From: Pasteurella sp049670895
GTDB lineage: Bacteria; Pseudomonadota; Gammaproteobacteria; Enterobacterales; Pasteurellaceae
Reading direction: 5' to 3' (one strand)
Assembly: GCF_049670895.1 (NCBI RefSeq)
Contig: NZ_CP187170.1
DNA: 64,000 nt
Shown: positions 55,589 to 63,561 of the stretch, piece after piece
How the letters are laid out: each line of letters opens with the position of its first letter
Position numbering within the stretch: the first letter of the stretch is position 1
The notes under the pieces: model-generated
Told to the model about the DNA's origin: nothing
Seen by the model: only the letters and a program-made list of their open reading frames with translations
Databases searched by the model: none
Translations under genes and position numbers: made by a program

Positions 55589-57976
55589 TTAGAATCTGAA
55601 ATTCATCCCCACATTCAGGTTGATACCACTTTGAGGGATATAGGATAAAAAGGACGTGTGATTATACACTTTGGTATTGAGCAGATTATTCACATTCGCA
55701 AATAACGTATACTCATTATTGCCCATTTGACCATCGTAGCTCATGCCAAGATTCAACATGGTATGCCCTTTGGTTGGCGTTTCTAGCCGTGCCACTTTGT
55801 TTTGTGTAAAGACTCGATAAAGCTGCGTATTCAAGCTAATACCATTTTCAAAATGAGCATTCCATTTCATGCCTAAACGCATGGCTGGCATGCGAGGGGC
55901 ATTGCCATCAGGTTGTTTTTGCCAGCCTGTTGGTTTGACGCCAATCACATCATCTCTTTCATTATAGACTTGTTCATATCCAATCGGGAGGTAGGCAAGG
56001 TCTTTTAATTTACCTCGGACATAATCACCAAAAACGGACACATCATATGTTGAAGAAATTTGATAACTTGCTTCGGCTTCAAACCCATAAATCGTGGCTT
56101 TCGATTGATTGTAACGATATAAACGTAATGGATAATCATCAGTTAATGAACGAGAACAACGCCCATTTTTTTTCCAAGCACAGCTCTTATCATTCAAAAT
56201 GCTTGCGTAAATATAGTTAGAAAACTGTTGGTAATAGCCGCTTAATTTAATCCCAAGTTTTTCTCCTGTATAGCCCCAACCTAACTCAATGTTATTCGAG
56301 CGTTCCTTTTTCAGATTTTTATTTCCCACCTCAAAAGAATTGGTTGCCAAATGTTTGCCGTGAGCATAGAGCTCTTGTGCATTAGGTAAACGCTCTTGAT
56401 GAGAGAAAGTCATATTAAACTGATGCTGTTCATTGAGTTGATAATTAGCAGATAACGCATAGGAATAGGCTTTCTCTTTATGCGGTCGAGTGAGCTCTTC
56501 AGGCGGTTGCTCACTTTTTGGCACCTCAAAATGATACTTCATTGCAATTCGTTGACGTTCAACACGTCCACCAATATCAAATTGCCATTTGCCTGCTTCC
56601 ACACGCTCCATCAAAAACAGACTTTGTTGATCCGTTGTGTGGTCAGTCAGAAGGTTTTGTTTGCGATATTCAAGCGTATGGTTATCTAACGCATAGCTAT
56701 CTTGGTATGCATGGCTCAAGCCAATTAATCCACTGAATCCAGCAATCGGCTGATGAACAAACTCAAGACGTGCTGAATACCCTTTATTTTTAAAGGCATT
56801 ATCCGAAATTGCCCCTGATTTTTCATCGTGGCGATAATCCACTTTCGCAATCATCATACGGATTTTATCTAATCCTTTGACTGGATTTTTCCATTCACCA
56901 CGTAAATCCCAACGTTGGGTCTTTAAAGCGATATGAGGATCCGCATGTCCGTGGTGATCATGGTTATCTTGTCCATTTCCATGATGTGCATGCCCGTGAT
57001 CACACAAATGCCCATGGCTGTGCCACTCTTTTTTAATACAGTCAATGCCAGGGTTATTATAATCAATGTCGGTTTCTTCCATTAAAAATGGATAATGCAC
57101 TAAATACGGTTTACGCCAATGTGCATCAGATAATAACACGTGCATATAATATTCATCATACAGATGTGAATGGGCAGGTAAGCCATATTTATCTTTACGT
57201 TGGCTGTAAGCCACCCCTAAATAACCTTGATCACCCACCCAAGAAAGTCCAATACTGCCACTTCGGTTATCCACAAAACTATTATCTAATTTACGATGCG
57301 TATGACCTTGATGTTGGTAAGACGGTGTTCTATAGTCATCAGCTTTTTTATACAAGCCTTCAAGATGTGCCACGACAGATTTGGATAATCCCACATCAAG
57401 TGAAACATTCACTAAACGTTCCTTATCTGCACTGCCTGTTCTAACACCCACTTCCCCTTCAACACCAACCACTTCTGCGGTCGGAATTTTATTATCAATC
57501 ACATTCACGACACCAGCCGCATTACCTGAACTATACAATAAGGTATTTGCACCACGTAAAATTTCAATTTTTTTAGCTAATAGGCTATCCACGGTAACAG
57601 CATGATCGGGCGACATAGCAGACATATCCAAAGTTTCATTACCACTACTGAGGATTTTAATCCGCTTACCTTCTTGCCCTCGGATCACTGGTGCCGATGC
57701 ACCACCACCGAATTGACTTGCGTGAATACCCAGCTCGCCAGATAAAGCATCACCAAGATTACTTGCCCGTTGTTTAAGATTGTGCGAAGAAATGACTTTT
57801 TCACTCGTCATTAAACGACCACCCAACAAACCCGCTTTATGTTCGGTTGATGTGCTGACAAAAATGGGGTCAAGTTCGACATGCTCACCTTGCTGTTTTA
57901 AATGGCTTTGAGCAATCGCCATTTGAGTATAAAGTGCGGAAATCACACACCATGATAGATACGAAATTTTTCTCAT
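55589..57976 (-). CDS. znuD: TonB-dependent outer-membrane receptor, His-rich, ZnuD-like (zinc uptake)
   Basis: 795 residues from ATG 57976, which begins a signal peptide ending AIA-Q; an open frame upstream is leader RNA. The plug domain (about 45-165) has GELGIHASQFGGGASAPVIRGQEGKRI-type sequence, and the 22-strand barrel ends in aromatic F-R-F. An extracellular loop at about 315-347 is packed with His and Asp (HGHLCDHGHAHHGNGQ and HDHHGHAD), and more His lie around it, as in the zinc receptor ZnuD. Zinc is therefore the likely ligand. No recognised Zur box was found. Confidence 0.85.
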   Translation of the reverse strand: MRKISYLSWCVISALYTQMAIAQSHLKQQGEHVELDPIFVSTSTEHKAGLLGGRLMTSEKVISSHNLKQRASNLGDALSGELGIHASQFGGGASAPVIRGQEGKRIKILSSGNETLDMSAMSPDHAVTVDSLLAKKIEILRGANTLLYSSGNAAGVVNVIDNKIPTAEVVGVEGEVGVRTGSADKERLVNVSLDVGLSKSVVAHLEGLYKKADDYRTPSYQHQGHTHRKLDNSFVDNRSGSIGLSWVGDQGYLGVAYSQRKDKYGLPAHSHLYDEYYMHVLLSDAHWRKPYLVHYPFLMEETDIDYNNPGIDCIKKEWHSHGHLCDHGHAHHGNGQDNHDHHGHADPHIALKTQRWDLRGEWKNPVKGLDKIRMMIAKVDYRHDEKSGAISDNAFKNKGYSARLEFVHQPIAGFSGLIGLSHAYQDSYALDNHTLEYRKQNLLTDHTTDQQSLFLMERVEAGKWQFDIGGRVERQRIAMKYHFEVPKSEQPPEELTRPHKEKAYSYALSANYQLNEQHQFNMTFSHQERLPNAQELYAHGKHLATNSFEVGNKNLKKERSNNIELGWGYTGEKLGIKLSGYYQQFSNYIYASILNDKSCAWKKNGRCSRSLTDDYPLRLYRYNQSKATIYGFEAEASYQISSTYDVSVFGDYVRGKLKDLAYLPIGYEQVYNERDDVIGVKPTGWQKQPDGNAPRMPAMRLGMKWNAHFENGISLNTQLYRVFTQNKVARLETPTKGHTMLNLGMSYDGQMGNNEYTLFANVNNLLNTKVYNHTSFLSYIPQSGINLNVGMNFRF

Positions 57977-58191
57977 AAAAAATATAAACTTAAAAAAGTT
58001 AATAAACACGCGTATTCCGAAAAACACACAGCCAAGCCCAAACATATTCAGCCTTTTGGGGACTAGAGTTAGATATCGTGCAGCATACACGTTATGGGGG
58101 CATCCTAATGACGACTCGTCCGCCTCTTGATAAGGCAATATGCGACACCCAACACTGACTCACTAAAGCTATGCCGTGCTTTTAAATTGAG
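57977..58191 (-). other. Long leader of the ZnuD-like gene
   Basis: About 215 nt between the predicted transcription start and the ATG, richer in GC than its surroundings, with short dyads (GCCT/AGGC near 58120, CGTG/GCACG near 58085). It matches none of the cobalamin, TPP, FMN or manganese riboswitch signatures I know. Frames on both strands happen to be open. Confidence 0.45.
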
Positions 58192-58197
58192 CGATAA

Positions 58198-58226
58198 ATT
58201 ATTGTCTATATATATCTCAATGACAA
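58198..58226 (-). promoter_or_regulatory. Promoter of the ZnuD-like gene
   Basis: On the minus strand TTGTCA, 17-bp spacer, AATAAT; the spacer is an alternating TA run that could be bound by a regulator. Confidence 0.55.
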
Positions 58227-58505
58227 GCTTTTTTTTCTACGAAAATTATCATAGTGATATCTACTCTTTTTTAGTGATAGAAAGGATGATAGTTTTTTAA
58301 CGGAAGAACCCTTATACAGCCTAAAGATATAACGCTTTCTTGATGGCGTTTTAACTGAAAATGAGAAATGAAAAAGCACTCGTAAGAACACGAGTAGCAG
58401 AATAAGAACGGTCATTTTTAGCCAACTTTTTAAAACATAAAAAATAAGATTAGGCTTTATTGCTCTATTGCAATTTAAAAAAGAACGACACAAAAAATCT
58501 AACAT
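58206..58505 (-). CDS. Possible small membrane protein after the last toxin tail (candidate immunity)
   Basis: 99 residues from the ATG at 58505 (a TTG at 58544 would overlap the preceding tail by 16 nt, as immunity genes often do). Two hydrophobic segments, then a very basic tail. The frame runs through a copy of the short ACTCGT hairpin repeat at 58378-58395, so it may be chance or decayed. Confidence 0.3.
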   Translation of the reverse strand: MLDFLCRSFLNCNRAIKPNLIFYVLKSWLKMTVLILLLVFLRVLFHFSFSVKTPSRKRYIFRLYKGSSVKKLSSFLSLKKSRYHYDNFRRKKSLSLRYI

Positions 58506-58528
58506 TGGTAGTAATAGAAAACGATAAC

Positions 58529-58681
58529 TCAGAGTCGTGTGCAAGCTTTGTCCTTGTTAATATGATCAACACGGGCGACAATTTCCCCTGTAAAAAGAAA
58601 GGCTTTTTCATCGTTCACCTTAATTTTGCCAAATAAAGAGACAAAATTCCTATTTACCTTTTGCATCCCTTCAATGCTTAA
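58529..58681 (-). pseudogene. Truncated toxin 3' end, type unknown (cassette 6 downstream side)
   Basis: Directly after repeat R1 on the minus strand an open frame without its own start codon encodes about 50 residues (SIEGMQKVNRNFVSLFGK then VNDEKAFLFTGEIVARVDH) and stops at 58529. By position it is a toxin tail like those in the other cassettes. Family not recognised. Confidence 0.45.
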
Positions 58682-58828
58682 CCCGCTAGCACTCGTCTGT
58701 AACGAATGCTTCAATCAAACCACACGCCAGTTAACACAACAGAATATCAATTACTCACATCATATCCATGACACAAAAACGGTCAATTCCTCAAAGCAAA
58801 ACTTTTTTGAAATTGACCGCACTTTTGC
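58682..58828 (-). repeat. Cassette repeat R1
   Basis: First of six copies of a repeat of about 145 bp. On the minus strand: stem CGGTCAATT (58780-58788)/AATTGACCG (58811-58819) followed by TTTTTG; uptake core at 58816-58824; promoter TTGACC, 16 bp, TATGAT (58759-58786 on the plus strand); then a leader and a GCTAGC junction with three G. The hairpin here is slightly degenerate (AACGAATGC). Confidence 0.9.
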
Positions 58829-58858
58829 CGATATCCCTCAATAAGTCAGAAAACAGCA

Positions 58859-59239
58859 CTATTCCCGCTTTGGTGACCAAGGCTTGGCATCGGGTTTGCT
58901 GTGCTTTTTACGCCATTCCACACAAAGCGGTTTATCCCATTCCAATTCATTTTCACAGTAAGGACCATCCTTCAAATACCAGCCTTTTCTCTCTAAACAA
59001 AGGTTGACTTTTGGATTACCTGACTCCCCCACAAAGGGATCCATCCCACAAGCTCGCATATCCTTGTCTCTTTGTTCAACCCATCGATAAAATTGCTCTT
59101 CTTCAGGGTATTTATTAAGATGAGGATAATCTGGTGCCCGCCATTTAAAATAGCGGGCTGGGGGTTGAAAACTCGCAACATCAATACATTGTGTTAATGA
59201 CATTGCCACAAAAAAAATAATCCAATATTTACTTTTCAT
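58859..59239 (-). CDS. Lipoprotein, candidate immunity protein, copy 1
   Basis: 126 residues: signal peptide with lipobox LTQC (Cys18), then a small Cys- and Trp-rich domain (ACGMDP, CLERKGW, YCENELEWDKPLC), ending in a basic tail. It overlaps the upstream tail gene by 11 bp. A second copy at 59720 differs at a dozen or so residues, mostly between residues 40 and 95. Lipoproteins of this kind could neutralise an envelope-acting toxin; that is inference. Confidence 0.65.
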   Translation of the reverse strand: MKSKYWIIFFVAMSLTQCIDVASFQPPARYFKWRAPDYPHLNKYPEEEQFYRWVEQRDKDMRACGMDPFVGESGNPKVNLCLERKGWYLKDGPYCENELEWDKPLCVEWRKKHSKPDAKPWSPKRE

Positions 59240-59543
59240 GCTCTCTCCTTTGTGTCTCGTTGTTTAGCTCAAAAATTGTTGTTTCTGGTTGCATAATTCT
59301 ATTATCTTGATTCATTCTATAACCATCAGATTCACATTGTTTTTGTCCTAAACCATAGCAGTTATGTGATGATAATGAACTATTACTCACAATATCCTTC
59401 AATAAAGTGTATTTATTTTTCTTTAACGTATTTAGGTTTATCGTATAAGGATTATTCCCAATAACAAGCGAACTCCCCACGGTATCATGCTGACTATTCT
59501 CAATCAAAATCGAATCTTCTTTCGACATTCTCTTCTCGCCCCC
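59229..59543 (-). pseudogene. Toxin 3' end of unknown type, copy 1 (longer)
   Basis: Open frame running from the repeat junction to 59229, about 100 residues, with an internal ATG at 59528. It shares all but the first residues with the tail at 60090. Contains VGSSLVIGNNPYTIN and a Cys pair (CYGLGQKQC). It overlaps the lipoprotein start, the usual toxin-immunity arrangement. Confidence 0.5.
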
Positions 59544-59690
59544 CCCGCTAGCACTCGTCTTTGACGAGTGCTTTAATCAAACCATACGCCAGTTAACACA
59601 AACAGGATATCAATTACTCACATCATATTCACGATACAAAAACGGTCAATTCCTCAAAGCAAAACTTTTTTGAAATTGACCGCACTTTTG
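59544..59690 (-). repeat. Cassette repeat R2
   Basis: Copy with intact terminator stem, promoter hexamers and an intact uptake core (ACCGCACTT). The junction next to the toxin tail has a run of eight G on the minus strand, the longest among the six copies. Confidence 0.92.
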
Positions 59691-59719
59691 CCGATATCCC
59701 TCAATAAGTCAGAAAACAG

Positions 59720-60100
59720 CTATTCCCGCTTTGGTGACCAAGGCTTGGCATCGGGTTTGCTGTGCTTTTTACGCCATTCCACACAAAGTGGTTTATCCCA
59801 TTCCAATTCATTCTCACAGTAAGGTCCTTCTTCTAAATACCAGCCTTTTCTCTCTAAACAAAGGTTGACTTCTGGATAATTGGATTCCCCATCAAAAGGA
59901 TCCATCCCACAAGCCCGCATTTCTTTACCACGATGAACCACCCATTGATAAAATCGCTCTTCTTCGGGGTATTTCTTCAAATGAGGATAATCTGGTGCCC
60001 GCCATTTAAAATAGCGGGCTGGGGGTTGAAAACTCGCAACATCAATACATTGTGTTAATGACATTGCCACAAAAAAAATAATCCAATATTTACTTTTCAT
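59720..60100 (-). CDS. Lipoprotein, candidate immunity protein, copy 2
   Basis: 126 residues, a duplicate of the gene at 58859 with the same signal peptide, lipobox and C-terminal 35 residues. Differences cluster in the middle (for example KEMRACGMDPFDGESNYPEV against KDMRACGMDPFVGESGNPKV), which is the pattern expected if that surface binds a variable partner. Confidence 0.65.
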   Translation of the reverse strand: MKSKYWIIFFVAMSLTQCIDVASFQPPARYFKWRAPDYPHLKKYPEEERFYQWVVHRGKEMRACGMDPFDGESNYPEVNLCLERKGWYLEEGPYCENELEWDKPLCVEWRKKHSKPDAKPWSPKRE

Positions 60101-60374
60101 GCTCTCTCCTTTGTGTCTCGTTGTTTAGCTCAAAAATTGTTGTTTCTGGTTGTATAATTCTATTATCTTGATTCATTCTATAACCATCAGATTCACATTG
60201 TTTTTGTCCTAAACCATAGCAGTTATGTGATGATAATGAACTATTACTCACAATATCCTTCAATAAAGTGTATTTATTTTTCTTTAACGTATTTAGGTTT
60301 ATCGTATAAGGATTATTCCCAATAACAAGCGAACTCCCCACGGTATCATGCTGACTATTCTCAATCAGAATCGC
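60090..60374 (-). pseudogene. Toxin 3' end of unknown type, copy 2
   Basis: Open from repeat R3's junction (GGGGGCGATTCTG on the minus strand) to 60090; no plausible start codon of its own, only a GTG. From GSSLVIGNN onward it is nearly identical to copy 1. Confidence 0.5.
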
Positions 60375-60518
60375 CCCCGCTAGCGCTCGTCTTTGACGAG
60401 TGCTTTAATCAAACCATACGCCAGTTAACACAAACAGAATATCAATTACTCACATCATATCCATGATACAAAAACGGTCAATTCCTCAAAGCAAAACTTT
60501 TTGAAATTGACCGCATTT
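60375..60518 (-). repeat. Cassette repeat R3
   Basis: Terminator stem and promoter hexamers conserved; the uptake core is degenerate (ACCGCATTT). Five-G junction. Confidence 0.9.
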
Positions 60519-60749
60519 CTAAAGCTAACATCAAATACTCTAGTAAGCTGAACTATAAATGTTCTTTCCAACAATACTTCTAGTTCATTTAAATCTATAA
60601 AAAACTGACTATCAGTGTCATTTTCTAAATAATCCATCCCGAATAACGAAAAATCATCCTGATCTTTCATTTTACTTATTTTTAGATAATCCATCATGCT
60701 TTGCTCTTTCTATTATTAATTTAATTATACCATTAAAATAAAATTTCAT
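60519..60749 (-). pseudogene. Small immunity-like gene X, copy 1, frameshifted
   Basis: Starts MKFYFN at 60749 after TTGAGGTAAAT. A 5-nt deletion relative to copy 2 (near 60675-60680) puts a stop after about 25 residues; the rest (FSLFGMDYLENDTDSQFFID onward) continues in another frame and runs into repeat R3 because the original stop is disrupted. Family not recognised. Confidence 0.6.
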
Positions 60750-60761
60750 ATTTACCTCAAG

Positions 60762-60794
60762 CTGGCACTCGTGAGGACACGAGCGCCATCTCAG
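60762..60794 (-). repeat. Short hairpin repeat upstream of gene X, copy b
   Basis: TGGCACTCGT and ACGAGCGCCA around six bases, followed by a CTCAG motif. Another copy lies at 63952-63984 in front of the second gene X, and a partial one at 58376-58397. Confidence 0.75.
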
Positions 60795-60871
60795 AGAATC
60801 AAGCACAATCTCAAAAAAAATACAAGCGGTACTTTTATTATTTCTTACAAATTAATTTACTGTTAATTCTT

Positions 60872-61258
60872 CTATTCATTATAAAATACATCATCATTCT
60901 TTTCTGTATATGAAAAGCCATCTAGTCTAATATCTTTATTATTGAAAAGTATTGAAATTATATATTTAAATCGTTCATACCTATCATAAATATCAACATT
61001 TTCTGAATTAGATATTATAAAACTATTCCAGTCAGGTATCATTAATAATTCAATGATACGCATAACCCCTATTAAAATATCTGGAAAAACTTCATTAGTA
61101 GTTCTATACATTTGAGCAATTTTCAGTAAATCTTTCTCTAATTTCCAATATTCTTTGTCATTCCATTCCGAGTAATCAAGCCATCTTCCTATGAATGAGT
61201 TTTCATCATATTCTTCAAAAAAAGTTATATTTCTGTAAAAGTCCAATAGTTCATTCAT
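60872..61258 (-). CDS. Immunity protein, Imm41-like
   Basis: 128 residues beginning NELLDFYRNITFFEEYDENSF-like with a following GRWLDYSEWNDKEYWKLE segment, which resembles my recollection of the Imm41 family of polymorphic-toxin immunity proteins. It starts 3 bp after the tail of a DGHNGG..WK toxin. Very AT-rich. The family name should be treated as probable, the immunity role as likely from context. Confidence 0.6.
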   Translation of the reverse strand: MNELLDFYRNITFFEEYDENSFIGRWLDYSEWNDKEYWKLEKDLLKIAQMYRTTNEVFPDILIGVMRIIELLMIPDWNSFIISNSENVDIYDRYERFKYIISILFNNKDIRLDGFSYTEKNDDVFYNE

Positions 61259-61260
61259 GA

Positions 61261-61379
61261 TTAGTCACCTATTCTATTTAGATTAATGTCAAATGTACCA
61301 TTTCTAGTTTCTTTTTTTTAAATTTCTCAGGGCTAGATGCTTCTTTCCAAGCACCACCATTATGCCCATCGACATCTCC
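61261..61379 (-). pseudogene. Toxin 3' end with DGHNGG..WK motif, frameshifted in a run of A
   Basis: From the R4 junction the frame reads GDVDGHNGGAWKEASSPEKF, the pattern of the C-terminal domain I know as Ntox21-like. A run of eight A (61312-61319) then shifts the frame; nine A would restore KKKETRNGTFDINLNRIGD ending at 61261, three bases before the immunity ATG. Confidence 0.6.
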
Positions 61380-61524
61380 CCCGCTAGCGCTCGTCTCTGA
61401 CGAGTGCTTTAATCAAACCATACGCCACTTAACACAAACAGGATATCAATTGCTCACATCATATCCACGATACAAAAACGGTCAATTCCTCAAAGCAAAA
61501 CTTTTTTGAAATTGACCGCTCTTG
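61380..61524 (-). repeat. Cassette repeat R4
   Basis: Terminator stem and promoter present; uptake core degenerate (ACCGCTCTT). Five-G junction. The hairpin reads CTCGTCTCTGACGAG. Confidence 0.9.
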
Positions 61525-61570
61525 AGGAATAATAAGAAAAATATTTTATATCTAGCTATCAGCGATAATA

Positions 61571-62047
61571 CTAATTAATAAATGCTATCAGTATAGCTTG
61601 TTCAATATTATTTATTTCAGAGGGATCAAATATACTTTCATCATTTCTCACCTTATGAAACGTAAAAGTAGAAAACTCACCTACCTCATCATTTTGAAAA
61701 GTAATTAGTACTACACAATTAAGATATGGATATATTTCCTTCCATCTTTTCTTAAACTCATCTAAAAATAAGATAGATTGACATAAAATATTACCACTCA
61801 CATAATCATCAATATGAAATCTATTTATAGACACTTCATAACCTGATAAATCCAAGAATTGACTAGCAATTTCATTTGCATCAACTCTGGAAATCTCATT
61901 GTCTATTTTTTGAAACTTGAAAAATATACATCCATCAATATCAATAAAATCTAACAAATCTAGTAAATCATTAGATATTACACTTTGTTTTATATTATTC
62001 TTTTCTTTATTGATTTCATTTTTCATAAGTGGACTAATATAGATCAT
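61571..62047 (-). CDS. Candidate immunity protein, unknown family
   Basis: 158 residues, acidic and AT-rich, soluble, with an N-terminal helical region and a mixed alpha/beta rest. AGGAGAG precedes ATG 62047. It follows a toxin tail of 18 residues and precedes repeat R4, the same position as other immunity genes in the array. No family recognised. Confidence 0.6.
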   Translation of the reverse strand: MIYISPLMKNEINKEKNNIKQSVISNDLLDLLDFIDIDGCIFFKFQKIDNEISRVDANEIASQFLDLSGYEVSINRFHIDDYVSGNILCQSILFLDEFKKRWKEIYPYLNCVVLITFQNDEVGEFSTFTFHKVRNDESIFDPSEINNIEQAILIAFIN

Positions 62048-62079
62048 TTTTTCTCTCCTAAATACTCCAGACCTTTATT

Positions 62080-62132
62080 TATTCCATCCTAATTTTAGAA
62101 TCATTTAATAAATTCTGAATATTTGCTATAGC
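62080..62132 (-). pseudogene. Very short toxin 3' end
   Basis: From the R5 junction the frame reads AIANIQNLLNDSKIRME and stops at 62080, 33 bp before the immunity ATG. Too short to identify; assigned as a toxin tail by position. Confidence 0.4.
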
Positions 62133-62278
62133 CCCCGCTAGCGCTCGTCTTTGACGAGTGCTTTAATCAAACCATACGCCAGTTAACACAAACAGGATAT
62201 CAATTACTCACATCATATTCACGATACAAAAACGGTCAATTCCTCAAAGCAAAACTTTTTCAAAATTGACCGCACTTT
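62133..62278 (-). repeat. Cassette repeat R5
   Basis: Intact uptake core, terminator stem (one mismatch, CAAAATTG) and promoter. Five-G junction. Confidence 0.92.
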
Positions 62279-62299
62279 ATTTTTCAGGCTGTTTGATAT

Positions 62300-62683
62300 T
62301 TATGCTTCAGCAAAACTTAACACTTCTTGATAACCCGCAACAGGCACTTGGCTGCGAAAGGCTAACCATAAGACTAAAATATCTATCAGCACCGCTCTTG
62401 ATAAAGCAAAATGCAAGCTCGTGTCTTCTTGGGCAAATAAAAAACAGAAATAAACCTGATCACCATGAATTTCCACGCCCCAAGAATTCGAGGAAATATC
62501 TCCATGTTGGATGTCTTCATCCCTCAAAATCGATAACACCTTATCCAAAAACGCAAAGTAATTGGGACCACCCATCGGGTCATTTAAATAGCCTGTTAAA
62601 GGATGAAGTTGATGATTTTCTTTCCAAAAACAAACCGGTATCACCTGTGATTTATGTTCAATATAGGAAAACACTAATTGCAT
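62300..62683 (-). CDS. Candidate EndoU-toxin immunity protein, copy B
   Basis: 127 residues starting MQLVFSYIEH. By eye it is a paralogue of the gene at 63034: both begin VFSY/LFSY, share a W..E region near the middle, a DQV/DQI strand and a C-terminal L..W.AF helix. It starts 3 bp after an EndoU-like toxin fragment, so it is likely the immunity to that toxin. Confidence 0.6.
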   Translation of the reverse strand: MQLVFSYIEHKSQVIPVCFWKENHQLHPLTGYLNDPMGGPNYFAFLDKVLSILRDEDIQHGDISSNSWGVEIHGDQVYFCFLFAQEDTSLHFALSRAVLIDILVLWLAFRSQVPVAGYQEVLSFAEA

Positions 62684-62686
62684 AAC

Positions 62687-63037
62687 TTACTCCTGTGTGC
62701 TACTTGGGAATGCGGTAAATTCTGGATAACTGTACCCTTCAATTCTCACACCTGAATGAGAGATTCCCGCCCACATTCCTTCTGCTTGACGTATTGCATC
62801 TAAATCATCCACTTGGTTTGAATAGGCGGAATCAATCTCAACCAATATCCTATCTGCTGTCCATGTAGCAGGAAACATCAGCATTTCGCCGTTGTTATTG
62901 GTTTTGGCGATATATTGATTGGTATCGCTATCCCATACAGAAATTTGTGCAATATACACGCCATTTTTATAGGTTTGTAATACTCGGTCCACCCGAATAT
63001 TGCCTAAGGTGGAATGCCCACCCACAATCACGGTCAT
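62687..63037 (-). CDS. EndoU-type nuclease toxin fragment
   Basis: 116 residues starting at VGGHSTLGNIRVDRV and ending SGVRIEGY...TAFP, the hallmarks of bacterial EndoU toxin domains; in between FPATWTADRILVEIDSAY is also typical. The first part of the domain, which normally has a HILxGE motif with one of two catalytic histidines, is missing: the ATG overlaps the preceding gene's stop (ATGA). So it is probably inactive, a toxin 3' end fused behind an immunity gene. Confidence 0.7.
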   Translation of the reverse strand: MTVIVGGHSTLGNIRVDRVLQTYKNGVYIAQISVWDSDTNQYIAKTNNNGEMLMFPATWTADRILVEIDSAYSNQVDDLDAIRQAEGMWAGISHSGVRIEGYSYPEFTAFPSSTQE

Positions 63038-63459
63038 AAATACGCCTCCTTGGTGTCAATAATTTCTTGGTAATTCATATCAGTAATAGGTCTTTGGTAA
63101 AAAGCGATCCATTTTTCCAGTAAATAGGCAAATTCTTTACGGGGGATGAAACGGGGATCGGTATCTCTTTCGTCAACATCATCAGGAATGTCCTCTTCCT
63201 CCAAGCCATCTAACAGATAATAGCCCACTTTTATTTGATCGTGATCTATCAAAGCTTCAAATGCCTGTGAACCAATCCATTCCCAAGTAATCGTTGGATC
63301 TTGAAGCTTCTCTAATACTTCACTCATCCAGCTTAACCAGTCTAACGAACCAAGATAATCAGTAATCACCCCATCATTTTCCCGATTATCACTTTCATAA
63401 ACGCAGCAAGCTTTATATGGACGATTATTATATGTGCCATAACTAAAAAGAACTTTCAT
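63034..63459 (-). CDS. Candidate EndoU-toxin immunity protein, copy A
   Basis: 141 residues, acidic, paralogous to 62300-62683. It follows the 3' end of an EndoU-like toxin by 13 bp, with GGAG before the ATG, and its stop overlaps the start of a second EndoU fragment. This gives the order toxin tail - immunity - toxin tail - immunity in a single cassette. Confidence 0.6.
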   Translation of the reverse strand: MKVLFSYGTYNNRPYKACCVYESDNRENDGVITDYLGSLDWLSWMSEVLEKLQDPTITWEWIGSQAFEALIDHDQIKVGYYLLDGLEEEDIPDDVDERDTDPRFIPRKEFAYLLEKWIAFYQRPITDMNYQEIIDTKEAYL

Positions 63460-63472
63460 TTTATTATCTCCA

Positions 63473-63561
63473 TCAATTTATTACTGGATAAACTGTTGAA
63501 ATATTACCACTTTTATCAAATTGATATATCACTTCAACGCCTGATTTTGTTGTCCCCTTCC
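63473..63561 (-). pseudogene. EndoU-type toxin 3' end
   Basis: From the R6 junction the frame reads KGTTKSGVEVIYQFD then GNISTVYPVIN and stops at 63473. GTT.SGV.V and TVYPV match the C-terminal end of EndoU toxins. No start codon; only the last 28 residues remain. Confidence 0.6.

Noticed and set aside
57977..58191. Cobalamin or other known riboswitch before the TonB receptor
   Set aside because: No B12-box-like GCCACTG or other class signature; only short dyads.
62266..62685. 139-codon plus-strand frame opposite the immunity gene
   Set aside because: It begins in the repeat and mirrors the minus-strand immunity gene, which has the better start and context.
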